From the NCBI GenBank assembly GCA_963971575.1, contig OZ020624.1, positions 9,572,625-9,636,624 of the forward strand: DNA of 64,000 bases, read 5' to 3'. Origin of the DNA: Liopterus haemorrhoidalis. Taxonomy: Eukaryota; Arthropoda; Insecta; Coleoptera; Dytiscidae. This document shows positions 33,706-44,819 of the stretch, one piece after another. The notes below the pieces were generated by a model. It was not told the origin of the DNA, did not search any database, and was given only the letters and a program-made list of their open reading frames with translations. A program made the position numbers and the translations under genes. The stretch's first letter is position 1, and each line of letters opens with the position of its first letter.

Positions 33706-34715
33706 AGGATTTTGTAGGTATGATCAAAAAACCCTTATACCGTCATTTTGTCGTCTGTCTGTCTGTTCGGTAAAAATTGTAGCCAAACGGCTAAACCTAG
33801 AGAGTTGAAATTTGGCATGCTTATACAATTCTTTGACCCACACATAGGAAAAATACTAAAACATCTAAAAAACATATCCCCCCAAAAATATAAACAAATA
33901 TGTGCTCATCAAAAAAAAAAACATTTTTTTAATATTCTGAGAATATCAAATGAAAGCCCTTAGTACGTGGATTAACGATCAAAATTTTATTTTTGCAAAA
34001 TAAATTATTTTGATACGATTATTGCCAAAATTGTGCAAAAAAATTTTTGTCCCACACCCTGTAACCCAGATGGTTTAAACTAAAATTCTGAGTAATGTAC
34101 ATTGGTGTGAATCGGAATAGTACAACAGGAATTTTTGATCAGATTATGTTTTCGAAAAATAATTTTTATGTTTTTAACTAAAATATGTTAAATATTTAAT
34201 TCACTATGTAACAAACCAGATCAGTAGCTCTAGTAGCGTAGTTGGTTTTGTCGTGCGCTTTGTAATTTGCAAACTAGAGTTTGAATCCTGTTAATATTAT
34301 TTTTTCTGTTTTTTTTTTGCATTTTTATTTTGTTTAAATTATTTTGTCAAAATTCTAGTTATATTTTGGTAAATGTTGCATTTAATTTTTAAAAGCGTAA
34401 ATTTAATAACCAGTGGGAAGTGTTGAAATTATAATTTAATTCTATGTTTGACGAAGTCAGAGGGCGGGGCTTATGATTTAAGCAACCAATGGAAGCCATA
34501 GGCGCAATTTTGAAAATCTTAATGAACTTTGTTTTATAAAAAAATACTGCACATATTTATAAACTTAAATAATGGTATTAGGCATTCGAATTAAAATTCA
34601 TAAAAAATATTTTGACATAAAATTTGTTTTGGCATCCCAAATAATCATCATTCAGTTACTAAATACCTGCAAAACCCAGGGGTGTGTGAAAATTCACACT
34701 TCACATCAATTTTTT
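33706..34715 (+). repeat. 1-kb TIR repeat family, copy 2
   Basis: Starts AGGATTTTGTAGGTATGATC and near its end has AAATACCTGCAAAACCC, so the two ends carry an inverted repeat (AGGGTTTTGYAGGTAT). After it comes GTGTGAAAATTCACAC, a small palindrome present in every copy. The homology with 43380-44473 is strong throughout. It includes a TCTG tract, the shared line CTAAACCTAGAGAGTTGAAA, and a tRNA-like segment in the middle. It has no coding potential. Superfamily is unknown. Confidence 0.85.
34221..34290 (+). repeat. tRNA-like segment inside the 1-kb repeat
   Basis: CTCTAGTAGCGTAGTTGG resembles a box A with D-arm, GCGCTTTGTAATTTGC an anticodon arm with TGT, and GAGTTTGAATCCTG a box B. The acceptor stem is not paired. 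The copies at about 3930-4010 and 43950-44045 keep only parts of it. Confidence 0.5.
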
Positions 34716-34738
34716 AACATATTTCTACCAACAGGACT

Positions 34739-34804
34739 GGCTCTACATGTAGAGCCGTCTGCTTACCATGGTAAGCAGACGATGTACCTCAGCGGGGCGC
34801 TGAA
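34739..34804. repeat. Three consecutive perfect palindromes
   Basis: 34739-34756 is an 18-bp palindrome (GGCTCTACA/TGTAGAGCC). 34756-34781 is a 26-bp palindrome (CGTCTGCTTACCA/TGGTAAGCAGACG). 34790-34804 is TCAGCG-GGG-CGCTGA. The first two share one base. Confidence 0.95.
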
Positions 34805-34805
34805 A

Positions 34806-34960
34806 TGCGCGTTTGAGGGAGGCATTTTCATTTTTTGGTCATCAGAAAAAAGAATACGGATCCATCTTTTTTTTTCTTTGGTCATCACTTGAATTCAACA
34901 TCCTTTTTTTTGTTTTTGTTATTACTCGGATCCGTCTTTTTTTGTCGGCACTTATAAATT
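34806..34960 (+). repeat. T-rich tandem motif array
   Basis: Three degenerate units of T8-9 followed by GGTCATCACTTG or similar, with GGATCCGTC at two positions. Related to arrays inside hAT elements at 3470-3560, 41700-41800 and 63770-63950. Confidence 0.55.
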
Positions 34961-34964
34961 AATA

Positions 34965-35860
34965 TTATTGGATATAAATATTACATGCATTATTTAATTT
35001 TTAGCAATACAAAGTTGCAAGATAAGTGGTCCGGGAACAACGATTTGCAACTATGTGTTACAAGTAAAGGTTTTTTTATTTTGAAGAAATAATAATTACT
35101 TAATATAAAAAGGCTTACAACAAGAATAAGCAAGTCTTTTTAATTTGACCTTCCTGAATAACATGTTTCTACGTGCTAGTATGAACAGTTATTTTTTTTC
35201 TTTTTGACATTAGGCCAGCTATTCCTTTTAGTACTAATTACTTCATACCTGAATCGGGATTAAAATCCGGAACCGTTGTAATTCCAAATTGTAGTCGCAT
35301 TTGTTTTAAGAACAATAACGTAACAAGTAATTACTTATTACATTTATATAATATTCATAAACACTTAATATAAATACGTCTAATACGGTAAAATAGGGTA
35401 GTTATACATTTTTTTTCTTGCCGAATGTATACTAAAGTACGTAAAATCATGTTTTATTCTCTTAGATAACTGAGAACTACTCGTTTTAAAATAAATCTAC
35501 GGCGGTTTAGCATTTGTGAAGTTATATATAATAACGTAAAAGTAAACATATTATTCAGATAAATTTCAACGTATGGATTGTAGTGCGACGTACGGATTAC
35601 TTAGGTACCCACACAGAAACCATACATTTGACTGAATACTATGTATATGCGGTTTTTGATTATAGAATACAAATATATTATTTTAAAAGACGCGGGAAAG
35701 CTAAATAAAAAAAATCTGCTGTGGCCATCACAGGACCGACCGCCATCAAAAAGTACTTGTTTAATGTATGCTGCTTTATCAAAAAAAAAATTCAAATAAA
35801 AGTTGTTAGTTATTGCTTTTATAGCAACTTTTGTTAATTTTTTTTTTCAAATATTTCTCT
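34965..35860. other. No gene seen
   Basis: AT-rich; nothing recognised. Confidence 0.5.
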
Positions 35861-35864
35861 GTTG

Positions 35865-36260
35865 TGAAATATTCGCAAAAATCTTAAATCGACACGAGTA
35901 AACTCCCGTTTCTAGTTAACCGATTTTTACCAAAAGTTGATCAACTCGTGCCATTGATGTCAAAAGATTAAATATGAAGTTTCATAAAAATGCTTTTAGC
36001 TGAATTTTCTCGGCACGTGTACACAGACCGACAGACAGAGAGACATACAGACCGACAGACGTCATGCTAAAAATAGTCAAACCGTTATGACGTTAGGACA
36101 TCAATTCGTGGAGATCCAGCGAAATCTCGAAATGTCAAAATCGGTATGATCACAATACCTCCCTTATATATGTTGGCGATCAGTAAAAAAATCGTAACAA
36201 GGCTTTTGGCGCACTTGTCAATTAAAAACTAAATCCGACTCGTGCGGCAAAATCACGCCT
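35865..36260 (+). repeat. Dispersed repeat with GACAGACA tract
   Basis: ATCGACACGAGTAAACTCCC ... ACAGACCGACAGACAGAG ... AATCGGTATGATCACAATAC. It has the look of the widespread insect repeats with a GACAGACA core, but no second copy is in this window. Class unknown. Confidence 0.4.
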
Positions 36261-36360
36261 TATTAAACTTGTGTTTTAATGTACTATTTTTTACTACATA
36301 TCACTTTTGTGCGGATTGGCAAGAACATATGACGGACCGGTGGTTGGGAAATACTGTCTA

Positions 36361-36922
36361 AAGCTGCGTTCAGAGCTCTTTAATTAGTCGACTATAGGCT
36401 ATTACTTGTGCACTGTTGATTGTCACTACAAGTTTGTCATATGGTAACGCGAGCAACCGTTCAGAGTTCTAAATTTAATACGTTATACGCTGTCGATTGC
36501 CGATAGTTTTTTAAACTTATAGTTAGTGAGTTGTTTTAATGGGATAGATATATAAACACACATTGGCTATCTCAGTCTACATCGTAGAGAATATTTACAT
36601 TGCATGCCTTTCATAATCTCTTTCATAAACAAAATATCATCGCGCCGATTACAACAAATCTCGCCCAAAATTACAAAGACGAACAGTAAATATGATCAAT
36701 TTAGGTAATTAGGTTGGGATTAGTCGGGTAAAAAATGTAAGGCAGCAGAATTAGGGAAACGATAATAGATAATAAACATTTTACGATTCGTAGTTGGTTT
36801 AAAGACACATAGATGTCGCACTATTCGTAACGCACTAGTTTCCTACGTTAAAACTATGTACTAAACTTATCCACAACGCACAGTGAACAGTCTACTAATT
36901 TAAAGAGCTCTGAACGCAGCTT
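36361..36922. mobile_element. MITE family AAGCTGCG, copy 1 (562 bp)
   Basis: Ends AAGCTGCGTTCAGAGCTCTT and the inverted match ending AAGAGCTCTGAACGCAGCTT, with TA on both sides (36359-36360, 36923-36924). In the reverse orientation it matches 52740-53350 and the split copy 55985-62998. No coding capacity. Confidence 0.88.
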
Positions 36923-37606
36923 TAGACTACATGTTAAAATTTGCACTCATAACTTCTAAATTATAAAATAGAAACAAATAGCAAACAACGAAAATTACCG
37001 ACATTCATTTTCGATGAAATTCTCCGAGTTTTTTTTTTTTTTTTATTGTAATGAACAAGCATTGTTATAAATGCAATATTGAAGAAAAGTTGTAGTGCCC
37101 TAATTTAATATATAAAATGCTATTTAATATTTATAATATTTGTTCCTATATTACCAGAATTTAATTATACAAGCTATTACTATTTCCAGAAAATGGTTCA
37201 GCAAGATATGTAATACGATGTTTATTTCATAGCCGAATGGTCAGGTAAATGATCGTGTAAAATAAAAGTACGTTTACAATAGTGTACACGCACGGTTACA
37301 CAGTAAGATTGGGTTTTTGGCGGCGTACCCATATGCTTAACATTCGAACACTCAAATACAGACGTGACGGTCTGTTTAAAACAACCTTAATATCAAATGT
37401 CGGCATTGGCAAAAACAACATTACGCTGTAGTATGTGGTATATTAATTTGCTTGTAGAAATTTTGTAAAGAAATATCATGCTTGGAAAAAACCGCAATAT
37501 TGAAAAATATACAAAATATATATGTTTAACTTTTCAGTATTTTCATAAATAACTTGTATTTTACGGTATATAATAGTAGGTTCCAAAGGACTTTGATGGT
37601 CTATAG

Positions 37607-39148
37607 CAGTGTTTCTCAAGCAAAAACAATGGAAAACAGCAACAATATTGTTATTTAGTAAACCTGGCAAAAACAAACATTTTCTCAAGAGTTACCGCCC
37701 GATCAGTCTATAAATACTTTCTCTAAACTTTTGGAGAAGGTTATACATGTCCGATTGGAAAGAGAACTAGAATCCATAAACGCAATACCAACTTTCCAGT
37801 TTGGTTTCAGAAAAAGGCACAACACAACTCAGCAACTATTAAGGCTAACCGAATTAATAGAAAAAGGCTTCGAAGACAAACTGCATACTACTGTCGCATT
37901 TCTTGATATTGCACAGGCATTTGATAAAGTTTGGATTGATGGATTGAAATACAAACTATTAAAACTAAATCTACCAAATTACCTCACTGGAATACTCTTT
38001 TCTTTTCTAGAGGACAGAACGTTCTCAGTTAAAATTAACGACACACATTCACCACTAAAAAAGATAAGGGCAGGGGTTCCACAAGGAAGCATTTTAGGCC
38101 CCACACTATTCAACATTTTCGCCATGGATATTCCATCTAATTTGGGAGTGATTGCTATGTTTGCAGATGACACAGCAATTATAACACAGGACGAATGCCT
38201 TGACATAGCTATTAACGAATTACAAAAAGCAGTGACAACCATCTGCCAATGGCTCAAAATGTGGAATATTTTGCTTAACACTGACAAATGCGAATGCAAA
38301 ATATTTTCACTTAAGAGAATCTCACATCCACAACAGATTCGAATAAACGAACAACCAATATGTTGGAACTCAACAACAGTAAGATACTTTTTATGTACGC
38401 TTGCGAAGTCTGGGGAAACACCTCCAAAACCAATATCCTCAAACTACAAACGCTGCAAAACAAAATTCTAAGAATAGCAGTCAACGCCCCATGGTTCATC
38501 CGGAATGAGCAACTTCACCAAGAATTAAACATGCCTACCATAGAAACATTTATTAGAAAAGTTAGCAAACGTTTTATAAACAATATAAAAAAATGTGAAG
38601 GTGCGATAACCTACAACATTGGCCAAAAAGGTATTCACGTTAGACTGAAAAGACAGCTACCCCAAGACATATATAACAGCAGTAATGACAGTGACAGTGA
38701 CAGTGACTTAATTTAAAATTAAATTTTAGAATAGATACCGAAACTATACATTGAACAGAAGTGATACATTATAAGTTACATTTTAAGTACTATTAGGATA
38801 GTTAAGTTTGTCCCATGTTATTAAGTTAGTTTATTTTACTTGTTACCACTGCTGTGAATAACATTTCTTTTGTTGAACCAGCAATAAATAGATTTAAAAA
38901 AAAAAGCAAAAACGTACCGCGGACCAGTAAAATATATAAATTTCTAACGCGGACCACTAATAATGATTCATTTATTGCAAGAAAACAAAATATATTTAAT
39001 GTGCTAGTAAATACATTTATTTTATTTGAAGAAAATCACAGAAAATTTGCAGAAAATAAACAAAATATAAATTATTTACATAAAATGTGCATAAAAAATA
39101 ACAAAAAACACTAAAATTTTTCTGTGGACCACCTGTTGAGAAACACTG
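37607..39148. mobile_element. hAT element carrying a LINE, 1,542 bp
   Basis: CAGTGTTTCTCAA at 37607 and TTGAGAAACACTG at 39148 are exact inverted ends. The exact 8-bp duplication GTCTATAG lies at 37599-37606 and 39149-39156. The right arm (38870-39148) is hAT-like non-coding sequence with repeated GCGGACCA sites. The left arm is only a few tens of bases before a jockey-like LINE begins. Confidence 0.92.
37650..38716 (+). pseudogene. Jockey-like LINE reverse transcriptase, internally deleted
   Basis: Begins inside the RT domain with KPGKNKHFLKSYRPISL, then after a shift LSKLLEKV-type helix. The main frame (37731-38471) has QFGFRKRHNTTQQL, VAFLDIAQAFDKVW (motif A, catalytic Asp), RAGVPQGSILGPTLFNIF (motif B) and MFADDTAI (motif C). 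At about 38380 the thumb is cut short: NSTTVRYF is followed directly, one frame over, by LFMYACEVWGNTSKTNILK, so some 60-80 codons are missing. The tail LQTLQNKILRIAVNAPWFIR then runs to a stop at 38716 after an SDSDSD repeat. This is a jockey-clade protein by motif; it lacks the endonuclease and cannot be active. Confidence 0.92.
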
Positions 39149-39156
39149 GTCTATAG

Positions 39157-39250
39157 CAACGGTTCTTAAACTAGGGTCCGCGAAACAATTTTAACATTAA
39201 CTTTACATACCCCAACTTTTCGCTTTTATTAAAATAACACCTTTAATAAG
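39157..39250. mobile_element. hAT end fragment, same family as 4288-4877
   Basis: CAACGGTTCTTAAAC ... GGGTCCGCGAAACAATTTTAAC ... CCAACTTTTCGC is the inverted counterpart of the right end of the element at 4288-4877. It begins directly after the GTCTATAG duplication of the preceding hAT. It is cut off near 39250. Confidence 0.75.
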
Positions 39251-39254
39251 AATC

Positions 39255-39687
39255 CTACATGGCGAGGGAATTAGAGGCAAGAAGGATGGAGATTGGGGAA
39301 GGATAACAGGAAGGGGTAAAGGAAAGACGGAGGAGACCCGGTGGGAAGCAGAAGGGGAGAAATGGAAGGAAGGAAGGGAGATGAGGTTACCTAGAAATGG
39401 GGAGGAAGGAAGGGAGATAGGAGGAGGCGTGAAGAAATGGTTGGAAGGGAAGAGAATGAAATAAAATAAATCAAAGATGGGCGAGAGAACTGGAAGCAAG
39501 AAGGAAGGAGATCGGAGAGGGAAACCAGAAGGAGAACAGGAAGAAGGAGAGGGACATTGGAGCAAGAAGATAGAAAAGAGAAAAAACATTGTAAATTGTA
39601 ATGGATTGTTATTTATTTATTTTTGGATTGATTGTTTTATTTTTGTAATGGTTAATACCCTGAACGCCGCAAGGCCTAGGGAATAAA

Positions 39688-39749
<62 letters not shown>
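39255..39749 (+). repeat. Retroelement 3' end with purine-rich repeat and TA tail
   Basis: A strongly purine-rich plus strand (39260-39580) in which GCGAGGGAATTAGAGGCAAG recurs as GCGAGAGAACTGGAAGCAAG about 220 bases later. A frame ends NTLNAARPRE with a stop, then GGGAATAAAG and a 59-bp TA array (39691-39749). The layout resembles a LINE 3' end with a microsatellite tail, but the RT is not present. Confidence 0.5.
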
Positions 39750-39752
<3 letters not shown>

Positions 39753-39754
39753 CG

Positions 39755-40320
39755 CGTCCCTTTGCGCAATGGGAAACCGTTTAACCACGGAAGATCACAG
39801 TATATTATGTGGGTAAAATTAATGTTTAAATTCTGTTTGAAAGAATTGTTATCAACTTATTGATATCTAGACAGTGCTATTCAGATAACAAGTGTATACC
39901 TGTGACACTGCAATGATCAATTAACCAATGATCTTGAAAGACATGATGGTGTACGTTGAAACCAACTTGGCTGACAGCTGAAGCGTGCATTTGACATTGC
40001 ATCCATGTCGTTTTATATCTAGTCCGTTGATTTGAGAATGCAATAAGAATATTGCCAATATATTAGATAACTTATCGGATAAAGTAGGCCTTTACAAAGT
40101 AATGGGATCATGCATGTGGCAAATTGTTGCGATATAGCCAAAGATAAAAATATCCTTCTAAACACATGGTGTTGTTTTATTGACTTTGGAGTACAAGGAA
40201 ATTGCAGTAACACAATATAAAATATCCATCCGTTCACTATCCCAAATTTTAAATATCTATCTTTCAGGTACTCGGGCGCAGCCTAAAGGTTTCGTTAACT
40301 AAATTAAAAATTCTGGGATA
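39755..40320. other. No gene seen
   Basis: Nothing recognised. Confidence 0.5.
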
Positions 40321-40322
40321 TA

Positions 40323-40920
40323 CCCTTTTCACACTAGATCTTTAAGACGAGTGAACTTAAAGTTCACCGATGTTTAATATCGGTATGCTTTCACACTTAA
40401 TGTTTAAATCTCTGGTGCTGTCATCAGCTACAGTAATTTTGTCCTTAAGTTACCGTCATGAAATTACCAGTTTTGAACTGTCTGCGCAGACGCACATTTT
40501 GAATTATTATAAACAAATATGGATATTTCATTTCATTCTACAATAAAGACACTACAATAAAAAATATATTACACCTGTATTAACATGTAAGTCGATACAT
40601 TTTATCTCAATTATTGTAGCTCTGTATTTTATTAAACACATTATTAAAATAAATAATTTTATTATAACAATAAGTATAAACTTCTTATAATGTCGATATA
40701 ATACAGTATTCTTGTTTATGATAATATAAAATGTTGAGAGCACAAATTCAAGGAGTATTTTTTTATAATAGAAATTAAATTGGCAATGCGGACGAAGTTT
40801 AAGACGCAGATCTCTGTCTTAAACATCGCTTGTATTTAGACGAGGCCATACGGTTTCACATTAGCGTTTAAAGATACATTCACTTTAACATCCGATCTTA
40901 AAGTTCTAGTGTGAAAAGGG
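40323..40920. mobile_element. MITE family CCCTTTTCACAC, copy 2 (598 bp)
   Basis: Inverted copy of 20795-21408 with the same ends and TA flanks (40321-40322, 40921-40922). Differences are mostly short indels and substitutions. Confidence 0.88.
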
Positions 40921-41463
40921 TAATAGAACTTAAGAAGAGACTAAAACAAAAATGTACTACATGAGTTGACTATTTTAAATATTGTAAAGCATCTTCTTTT
41001 TTATAACATTAAATAATTTAGATTTTATGTTAAAAGTATAAGTTTTTTAAAACATATTTCTTTGTTCCAGGTAGGTACGAACGTCATTTTCTAAAATTAC
41101 AAACTTTAAAACTTTTTGGTAAGTAAAAATAAAATAAAAACTAGTAATTTATTTGCGATTTCAGGAAAAAAACAGCATACAAATTAATTCTTACATAAAT
41201 ATCAATCATTTATCCCTCTATCTTTTCTAGTATTAAGTGTCAGATATTTTCAGGTATATTGTGTAAAAATAATAATCCTATTGCTTATTGGGATTAATCC
41301 AGATTCTAATTCTTTTAATACTAAACTATGTGGGGTGTAAAACACGAGAGGTCCAAGTGACATAAATGCTCTTTCTACAAAATTGAGTTCAAAAATCACC
41401 AAGAGGAAAATTGTACAAAAAATCTAATAACCCTGCTATGATATGGTTAATTTTATTAAGTAG

Positions 41464-41829
41464 CAGACGCGCACCCTAATTTTTTCTTAGGGGATCTCAG
41501 AAGCCAAAACTTTTTCTTGGGAGAGGCTCATGTTGCAGTACAAGAAAAATGTAACAAATGTGTCCCTTAAAAACACGAATTTTGTGATGGCCTAACAAAA
41601 ATGGGTTTTAAACTAATGGTTTAATAAACCAGTGATAACAAAAAAAATAGTCCTCAGTTCTATTTTAACAAAAACTTCTAACAATCATAACAACCACATG
41701 TATTTGGAGCTCTTGGGGGGGGGGGGGGTCATCACTTATATTTTGACAAACATACGTTAAAACCACGTGTTTTTGGAGCTCTTGGGGGGGGGCTAAAACT
41801 CCTGAGATTCCTCCCTGGGTGTGTGCCTG
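41464..41829. mobile_element. hAT-like non-autonomous element, 366 bp
   Basis: CAGACGCGCACCCTAA at the left and the inverted match TGGGTGTGTGCCTG at the right, with GATCTCAG/CTGAGATT further in. Contains G-runs (up to 14 G) and TCATCACTTATATTTT. The flanking 8 bases do not match, so the boundaries are tentative. Confidence 0.55.
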
Positions 41830-41840
41830 TATCCTTAAAA

Positions 41841-42360
41841 CCCTTTACTGCATGAATTTTTATTTTTGTCTGATATAATTCATGAGCATTAGGAATTGAT
41901 TCTTATTGATAGAAAAATTAATTAAAAAAATATATTTAAAATATTAATTATAATTTTTATGAATAAATAATAATTAAAATAATAATTTAAGGTTTGTGCC
42001 ATACATGGAACATTATGATTCTAGATTATGTTACAAAAGAAAATGATTCCGTATTATTTGCTCGTCAATTGCTAGGTGTTCTTCATTAGGGATTAAAAAC
42101 AGTCACCCTCGAATTTTTTAAAGAAAAGGTCGTATCTTCTAGTTGTCCTTTCTCAATATATTCTGAGTTATGTTGAAGTGCAAATTCCGCTTGATATCCT
42201 CAAATCTATTGCAGCCTATTACTTGAGATACTGCATGATCCATTGCTGAGTATGTGGCATGTATGAACATTCATGAAGTAACTTTCTGATTCAGTTTTAA
42301 AAGTAAAATAAAAAATAAAAATCGGAATGTGCCATATATGGCACACTATGCGGTAAAGGG
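41841..42360. mobile_element. piggyBac-like MITE, 520 bp
   Basis: CCCTTTACTGCATGAATTTT at the left and the inverted ATGCGGTAAAGGG at the right. TTAA follows at 42361-42364; at the left TTAA occurs two bases away (41835-41838). TTAA targets with CCCTTT ends are piggyBac-type. GCCATATATGGCAC palindrome at the right end. Confidence 0.7.
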
Positions 42361-42750
42361 TTAATGCTTTTAAAACCTATATAAAATTACTCAAAATGTA
42401 ATAAGATTTTCTTTTAAAAATTACTGCAGTGCAGAAATTCTGTATCAGTAAAACAATTATTGTTTCATACACTGTCTTATTAAAATGGTGAGAGAGGGGG
42501 GGCTCGTGAAATATAGGTAAATCAGAAGCTCTGCGATCTGTGAAAAACCGTATAAGAGTTTCGCGCCAATATAAGTTTGGAAATTGGCTCTAAAGAACAT
42601 AAGAGCTCAAAAGATATTGGAAAAATACAGATAAGTGAAAAATTTTACGACGAAATTCTCAATAGTTGAACTTCCCTTGTATGTCCATAAGGAATAATTT
42701 CGTAAACCACGAAGGAATATATGATGATATATAATGTTTCCTTTTCCTCT

Positions 42751-42805
42751 TTTCTTTTTACTTTTTCATCCTATTATTTAGTTTCTACACATTTCAGTTA
42801 TAAGA
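42751..42805. repeat. 55-bp inverted repeat, left arm
   Basis: TTTCTTTTTACTTTTTCATC ... ACATTTCAGTTATAAGA; the partner arm is 45252-45307 in reverse orientation with one or two differences. Confidence 0.8.
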
Positions 42806-43379
42806 TGAGTTATAACGACCGTTATCAAGCCCTTATTGACGATATCAAATAAACAATCAATTACATCTGTCAGTCTGGGCAGAAACCCTATAAGGGTTGT
42901 AAAAACTTTGATGATTACGTACAATTTCCCTTAATGCGCAGTCAACCGCGAGGTCGACTCAGTATAAAGTGTTTAATAGTAGGTAAAATACCTACACTAG
43001 GACCATATATCGAATTCCATTTTTCCATAAAAAAAAATCGTTATATAAAAATGAACTTCTTTAATAGATATTACATATAATGTCTGTATGTACATACCTA
43101 AAAATAATCAATTGTCTAAACTTAATTGAATATAAACCAAATTATGAAAACATAATTAAAGAAAAATACATAGATATTTATTTTAAAAATGTATTATACA
43201 ATGTACATACATACCTTGACAACTCATTATGCATAGGTACTTGTATTATTTACGTTTGTTTAAATAAATTCCTGATATCTTGCTGAAAACAAAATTTTGC
43301 AAAAACAAAGTGTGGGAAAAAGATTAAAAAATCTATATTTAGAGATTATATCATCCATATTAATTTTTTTTTCTTTTTT

Positions 43380-44473
43380 AGGATTTTGTAGGTATGACCA
43401 AAAAACCCTTATACCGTCATTTTGTCGTCTGTCTGTCTGTCTGTCTGTCTGTCTGTGTGTGTGTCTGTCTGTCTGTCTGTTTGGTAAAATTTGTAGCCAA
43501 ACGGCTAAACCTAGAGAGTTGAAATTTGGCATGCTTGTACAACTTTTTGACCCGCACATAGGAAAAATACTAAAATATCTAAAAAACATATCCACCTAAA
43601 AATATAAACAAATATGTGCTCAACGAAAAAAAAAAATTTTTTTTTTAAATTCTGAGTAGGGTATCAAATGAAAGCCCTTAGTACGTGGATTAACGATGAA
43701 AATTTTATTTTTGCAAAATAAATTATTTTGATGCGATTTTTGTCAAAATTGTGCAAAAAAATTTTTGTCCCACACCCTGCAGCCCAGATGGTTTAAACTA
43801 AAAATCTGAAAAAATTCTAAGTAATGTATATTGGTGTGAACCAGAATAGTACAACAGGAATTTTTGATCACATTATGGTTTCGGAAAATAATGCATTTTT
43901 TGTGTTTTTAACCAAAATATGTTAAATATTTAATTCGCTATGTAACCAAGTTGATACGTCCGCGCTCATAGCGATGTGCGTTTAGTCATTGGTTTTCTAA
44001 TTTTTAAAACAGGTAACTTGCAAACTAGAGTTCAAATCCTGTCAATTTTTATTTTTTTTGTTTTTTTTTGCAGTTTTCTTTTGTTTAAATTATTTTGTCA
44101 AAATTCTAGTTATTTTTTGGTAAATGTTGCATTTAATTTTTAAAAGCGTTAATTTAATAACCAGTGGGAAGTGTTGAAATTGTAATTTAATTCTGTTTGA
44201 TGTATACGAAATCAGAGGGTGGGGCTAATGATTTAAGCAACCAATAGAAGCCATAGGCGCAATTTTCAAAATCTTAATGAACCTTTCTATGTAAAAAAAA
44301 TACTGCACATATTTAGAAACTTAAATAATGGTATTAGGCATTCGAATTAAAATTCATAAAAAAATATTTTGACATAAAATTTGTTTTGGCATCCCAAATA
44401 ATCATCATTCAGTTATTAAATACCTGCAATACCCTGAAATGTGTGAAAATTCACACTTCACATCAATTTTTTT
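43380..44473 (+). repeat. 1-kb TIR repeat family, copy 3
   Basis: Highly similar to 33706-34715 from AGGATTTTGTAGGTATGACC to the terminal ATGTGTGAAAATTCACAC. It differs mainly by an expanded TCTG/TG tract (43427-43480) and by changes in the tRNA-like region. The overlapping ~100-codon frames on both strands (43260-43599) are chance openings in this repeat. Confidence 0.88.
43427..43480 (+). repeat. GTCT/GT microsatellite
   Basis: About 13 GTCT-type units with an internal GTGTGTGT change, within the 1-kb repeat. Confidence 0.9.
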
Positions 44474-44744
44474 ATTGATGTACAGAATCATTTTTCTTTA
44501 GTAATGATCATGGGGGCTAACGAGAACTTTGATATAAAAAGAATTTCGATAAACGGAAGTTCGAAAAATGGAGGTCTTGTTGAATTTTAACAAGATAAAA
44601 ATCGATTGAAACGTCACGCTAATCCCCATAGCTTTTATATGTAACTTAGAAAGAAAACTTAGGTAAGAAAACTTACCTACTCTGCCTTTATATGCCACCT
44701 AGGTGTTGTGAACTTATTATTATTAATATTATACATACATACAG

Positions 44745-44767
44745 ATGTATATGTATATATATGTATG

Positions 44768-44799
<32 letters not shown>

Positions 44800-44812
44800 T
44801 GTATGTATGTAT
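44745..44812 (+). repeat. ATGT microsatellite
   Basis: Imperfect then perfect (GTAT)n tract. Confidence 0.9.
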
Positions 44813-44819
44813 ATTTATA

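Noticed and set aside
33706..34715. Helitron, because of the hairpin near the right end
   Set aside because: No TC start, no CTRR end after the hairpin, and the ends carry inverted repeats.
39203..39589. 128-codon minus-strand frame rich in Ser, Pro and Phe
   Set aside because: Antisense of a purine-rich tract; composition explains the open frame.
43427..43480. Short regular repeats as a CRISPR-like array
   Set aside because: Simple GTCT microsatellite without spacers, in a eukaryotic setting.
43260..43599. Overlapping ~100-codon frames on both strands
   Set aside because: Created by the TCTG microsatellite and the surrounding 1-kb repeat.
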